DNA from: Spirochaetaceae bacterium
Lineage (GTDB): Bacteria; Spirochaetota; Spirochaetia; Treponematales; Treponemataceae
NCBI GenBank assembly: GCA_031285525.1
Contig: JAITWB010000144.1
Coordinates: 1 to 6,184 of the forward strand
Reading direction: 5' to 3'
Length of the DNA: 6,184 bases
Under the pieces are notes generated by a model that was not told the origin of the DNA, did not search any database, and was given only the letters and a program-made list of their open reading frames with translations. The stretch's first letter is position 1. Each line of letters opens with the position of its first letter. Both the position numbers and the translations under genes were made by a program. Positions 3,552 to 6,184 of the stretch are shown here, piece by piece.

Positions 3552-6184
3552 ATGTTAGACGCAATAATTAAATTCTTCTTTGGTTCACAGCATGAACGTG
3601 ATATAAAGGCGCTTCAGCCGATCCTGAAAAAGGTTAACGAGAAGGAGCCTTGGGCTCAAGGGCTCAAGGCGGAAGACTTCCCCGGTATAACCGATTCCCT
3701 CAAACAGCGTGTTGCTTCCGGCGAAACACTGGAGGACATCCTCCCCGAAGCCTTTGCCTTGGCGCGGGAAGCGGCGAAACGGGTACTGGGAGAGCGGGCC
3801 TTCGACGTGCAGGTCCTCGGTTCCATCGTCCTCAATTCCGGCAGGATCGTCGAAATGAAGACCGGTGAGGGAAAAACCCTCATGAGCGTCGCCGCCGCCT
3901 ACCTCAACAGCCTCACCGGCAAGGGCGTCCACGTGGTCACCGTCAACGACTACCTCGCAGAACGTGACGCCGACTGGATGCGCCCGGTCTACACCTATCT
4001 GGGGGTCACCGTCGGTTCCATCCTTTCCAATATGGATAACGACGCCCGAAAGGCAGCATATAATTGCGATATCACCTACGGAACGAATAACGAACTCGGC
4101 TTCGACTACCTCCGGGACAACATGAAGTGGGAGCAGAAGGAACGGGTACAGAGGGGCTTCTCCTTCGCCATCGTAGACGAAATAGACTCCATCCTTATCG
4201 ACGAAGCCCGTACACCGCTCATCATCTCCGGCGCCGGGGAAGACGATACCTTCAAGTTCCACGAAGTGGATAAGTATATAGGTCAGCTCACGGAAGTCGA
4301 GAAGAACCCCGAAACCGGAGAGTATCCCGACGAGGCAAAGGGCGAAGAGGTAAAGGGCGACTACAAGCTGGACGAAAAGAGCCGAAGAGTCTCCTTTTCC
4401 GACCCCGGAATGATGCACATCGAGGAAATACTCCAGAAGCACGGACTCATCTCGGGAAGCCTCTTTAATGAAGAAAACTTTGAATATGTGCACTACTTTA
4501 CCCAGGCAGTGCGGGCTCATATGCTCTACAAGATCGACGTAGACTATGTGGTAAAGGAACGGCAGGTACAGATCGTCGATGAATTCACCGGACGCATCCT
4601 TGAGGGCAGACGCTACGGCGACGGTCTTCATCAGGCGATAGAAGCGAAGGAACACATCAAGATAGCCCAGCGCAACCGCACCATGGCGACCATCACCTTT
4701 CAGAACTTCTTCCGTATGTACAAAAAGCTCTCCGGTATGACCGGAACTGCGGACACGGAAGCGGTGGAATTCAACAAGATATACGGCCTCGATGTCGTAG
4801 TGATTCCCACCAATAAACCCGTATCCCGGAAGGACGAAGACGATGTGGTCTACCTCAATGAGCAGGAAAAGTGGAAAGCCCTCTGCAACGAGATAGCCGA
4901 AGCGAACAAGAAGGGTCAGCCCATGCTGGTAGGTACTGTTTCTATCGAGAAATCCGAATACCTCTCTTCCCTGCTCACCCGGCGGGGAGTACGCCACGAG
5001 GTACTGAACGCCAAAAACCATGCCCGTGAGGCTTTGATAATCGCCGAGGCGGGAGCCAAGGGATCGGTCACCATCGCAACGAACATGGCAGGCCGGGGTA
5101 CGGACATCAAGCTCGGAGGCAATGCCGAATTCAGAGCCCGCAAACGGGCAGGAACCGCCGCCGAACAGGAACAGTACGAAGCGGCATACAAGATCGAACA
5201 CGAAAAGTGGCTCAAGGACTACGAAGAAGTCAAAAACCTCGGCGGTCTCTACGTTATCGGTACCGAACGCCACGAAAGCCGCCGTATCGACAACCAGCTC
5301 CGGGGAAGATCAGGGCGGCAAGGCGACCCGGGACGGAGCAAGTTCTTCCTCTCCATGGACGACGACCTGATGCGTCTCTTCGGCGGCGAACGAATGAAGA
5401 CCATGATGTCCCGTATCGGCATGGAACCGGGGGAACCCATCAACCATCCCTGGCTCAACAAAAGCATCGAACGGGCGCAAAAGAAGGTAGAAGAACGGAA
5501 CTTTGAAATCCGCAAACACCTCCTGGAATACGACGACGTCCTCAACGAACAGCGAAACTTCATCTACGGACAGCGTGACAGCATCCTCGCCGATGAGAAT
5601 CTGCGGGATCGCATCTTTACCACCGCCGAAGAATCGGTAGTGGAATTCCTTGAGCAATACGCAAAGGATCTCAAAAAATCCCCCGAAACCGCATTTACCG
5701 CCCTTCTGGACAGCCTCAAGACCACCTTTGGTATCCAGATCGCTCCCGATGCCGACAGAGGCGGAAAGAACACCGAAAACCTGAAAGCCCTCATCCTTGA
5801 GATGCTCCAGAAGGACTTGACCGACAAGGAGACCCTGGCAGGCAAGGAGCAGATAAACATGTTTATCCGCTTCCAGTACGTACAGGCCATCGACAAGAAG
5901 TGGCTCGACCACCTGGAACAGCTCGAAGCCCTCCGGGAAGCAGTATACCTGCGCTCCTACGGCTCGAAAAACCCCCTCACGGAATACAAGCTGGAAGGCT
6001 TCGAAATCTTCTACGAAATGCTCGACTCCATCAGACTGGAAATCGCCTCCAAGGTCTTCCGTGTCCGAATCGAACGCACCGACGGACAGCCCGTACAGCG
6101 CCAGGCAAAACGGGTAACCATGAACACCCAGCACCAACAGACCGCCGCCTTCTCCACAGCCGGCGGACCTGCAAGCCCCATGGC
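3552..6184 (+). CDS. secA: Preprotein translocase ATPase SecA (3' end beyond window)
   Basis: SecA is the motor ATPase that pushes unfolded preproteins through the SecYEG channel. The frame gives 877 complete codons without a stop; the C-terminal tail, including any zinc-binding SecB/lipid motif, lies outside the window. Visible landmarks are the helicase Q-motif glutamine in FDVQVLG (Gln88), Walker A MKTGEGKT (102-109), the DExD-type box VDEIDSILIDEARTP (208-222), the crosslinking-domain region from about 230, SGMTGTADTE (394-403), the second nucleotide-binding domain with TNMAGRGTDIKLGGN (510-524), the GTERHESRRIDNQLRGRSGRQGD block split over 570-592, then LEYDDVLNEQR (658-668) and the helical wing/scaffold with the IDKKWLDHLEQL segment (780-791). 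The spacer at about 525-563 in the second domain is of the gram-negative type. The tail after about 845 is rich in Gln and Thr, as expected for the variable linker. The start is fixed by homology and by an in-frame stop just upstream (TGA at 3516-3518). No Shine-Dalgarno is visible. Confidence 0.97.
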   Translation, partial: MLDAIIKFFFGSQHERDIKALQPILKKVNEKEPWAQGLKAEDFPGITDSLKQRVASGETLEDILPEAFALAREAAKRVLGERAFDVQVLGSIVLNSGRIVEMKTGEGKTLMSVAAAYLNSLTGKGVHVVTVNDYLAERDADWMRPVYTYLGVTVGSILSNMDNDARKAAYNCDITYGTNNELGFDYLRDNMKWEQKERVQRGFSFAIVDEIDSILIDEARTPLIISGAGEDDTFKFHEVDKYIGQLTEVEKNPETGEYPDEAKGEEVKGDYKLDEKSRRVSFSDPGMMHIEEILQKHGLISGSLFNEENFEYVHYFTQAVRAHMLYKIDVDYVVKERQVQIVDEFTGRILEGRRYGDGLHQAIEAKEHIKIAQRNRTMATITFQNFFRMYKKLSGMTGTADTEAVEFNKIYGLDVVVIPTNKPVSRKDEDDVVYLNEQEKWKALCNEIAEANKKGQPMLVGTVSIEKSEYLSSLLTRRGVRHEVLNAKNHAREALIIAEAGAKGSVTIATNMAGRGTDIKLGGNAEFRARKRAGTAAEQEQYEAAYKIEHEKWLKDYEEVKNLGGLYVIGTERHESRRIDNQLRGRSGRQGDPGRSKFFLSMDDDLMRLFGGERMKTMMSRIGMEPGEPINHPWLNKSIERAQKKVEERNFEIRKHLLEYDDVLNEQRNFIYGQRDSILADENLRDRIFTTAEESVVEFLEQYAKDLKKSPETAFTALLDSLKTTFGIQIAPDADRGGKNTENLKALILEMLQKDLTDKETLAGKEQINMFIRFQYVQAIDKKWLDHLEQLEALREAVYLRSYGSKNPLTEYKLEGFEIFYEMLDSIRLEIASKVFRVRIERTDGQPVQRQAKRVTMNTQHQQTAAFSTAGGPASPM

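Larger units (their letters stand above)
3466..3558 (+). other. Possible 30-codon upstream ORF overlapping the secA start
   Basis: An ATG at 3466 opens a 30-codon frame (start MLLHIVKVSQW) that ends at a TAG at 3556-3558, so its stop overlaps the first codons of secA in another frame. secA has no ribosome-binding site of its own, so ribosomes ending here could reinitiate on its ATG. Against this, the small ORF has no Shine-Dalgarno either, its peptide has no export signal like that of SecM, and a frame of this length can occur by chance. It is recorded as a hypothesis only. Confidence 0.12.

Noticed and set aside
3585..5273. 562-codon open frame on the minus strand opposite secA
   Set aside because: It is fully antisense to an unmistakable secA. 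Its translation is low-complexity in appearance with many Val, Phe and Gly residues, and it shows no domain. Long antisense frames are common opposite GC-rich genes.
5310..6137. 275-codon open frame on the minus strand opposite the 3' half of secA
   Set aside because: Same artefact: the secA frame is conserved along its whole length here, and this translation has no recognisable motif.
1..6184. tRNA, rRNA, CRISPR array or riboswitch
   Set aside because: No cloverleaf, rRNA-like stretch, regularly spaced repeats or known aptamer pattern was seen in the intergenic gaps, which are only 45 and 152 bases long.

Overview
The window looks like a spirochaete chromosome of the Treponema/Spirochaeta type with moderate to high GC. 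I infer this from the SecA sequence (N-terminus MLDAIIKFFFGSQHERD and the gram-negative-type spacer in its second nucleotide-binding domain), from a lipoprotein signal with a relaxed lipobox, and from an NHL-like lipoprotein of a kind I associate with spirochaetes. No rRNA or other direct taxonomic marker is present, so the assignment is tentative.

Layout. Positions 1-447 (minus strand) hold the 5' part of a gene for a single-pass membrane protein, cut by the window edge. It overlaps by an ATGA junction the end of 444-1703 (minus), a 419-residue predicted lipoprotein with propeller-like repeats. The two probably form an envelope operon. Positions 1749-3399 (minus) hold two tightly packed genes, one base apart: a 363-residue ABC-type (AAA_15/AAA_21, OLD-like) ATPase followed by a 185-residue TOPRIM-like protein. 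After a 152-base divergent intergenic region, secA runs from 3552 off the right end on the plus strand (877 complete codons visible).

How the genes work together. SecA drives preprotein export. The lipoprotein and its membrane partner are probably envelope proteins that depend on it, although nothing links them to SecA beyond proximity. The middle pair is the part worth attention. A standalone ABC-type ATPase coupled to a small TOPRIM-type protein is the architecture of anti-phage modules such as PARIS (AriA/AriB) and the split OLD/RloAB-like systems. The 185-residue partner is much smaller than AriB, as I recall that family, and looks closer to the DUF4276/RloB-type TOPRIM group. The pair is visibly richer in A+T than its neighbours: sampled 60-base lines are about 27-28% GC, against about 60% in the lipoprotein gene and secA. 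This fits a horizontally acquired defence islet between resident genes.

The three genes at 1-447, 1749-2306 and 2308-3399 have clear Shine-Dalgarno sequences. The lipoprotein gene and secA do not, and their best promoter candidates lie so close to the start codons that leaderless transcripts are possible. No tRNA, rRNA, CRISPR array, insertion sequence or convincing intrinsic terminator was seen.
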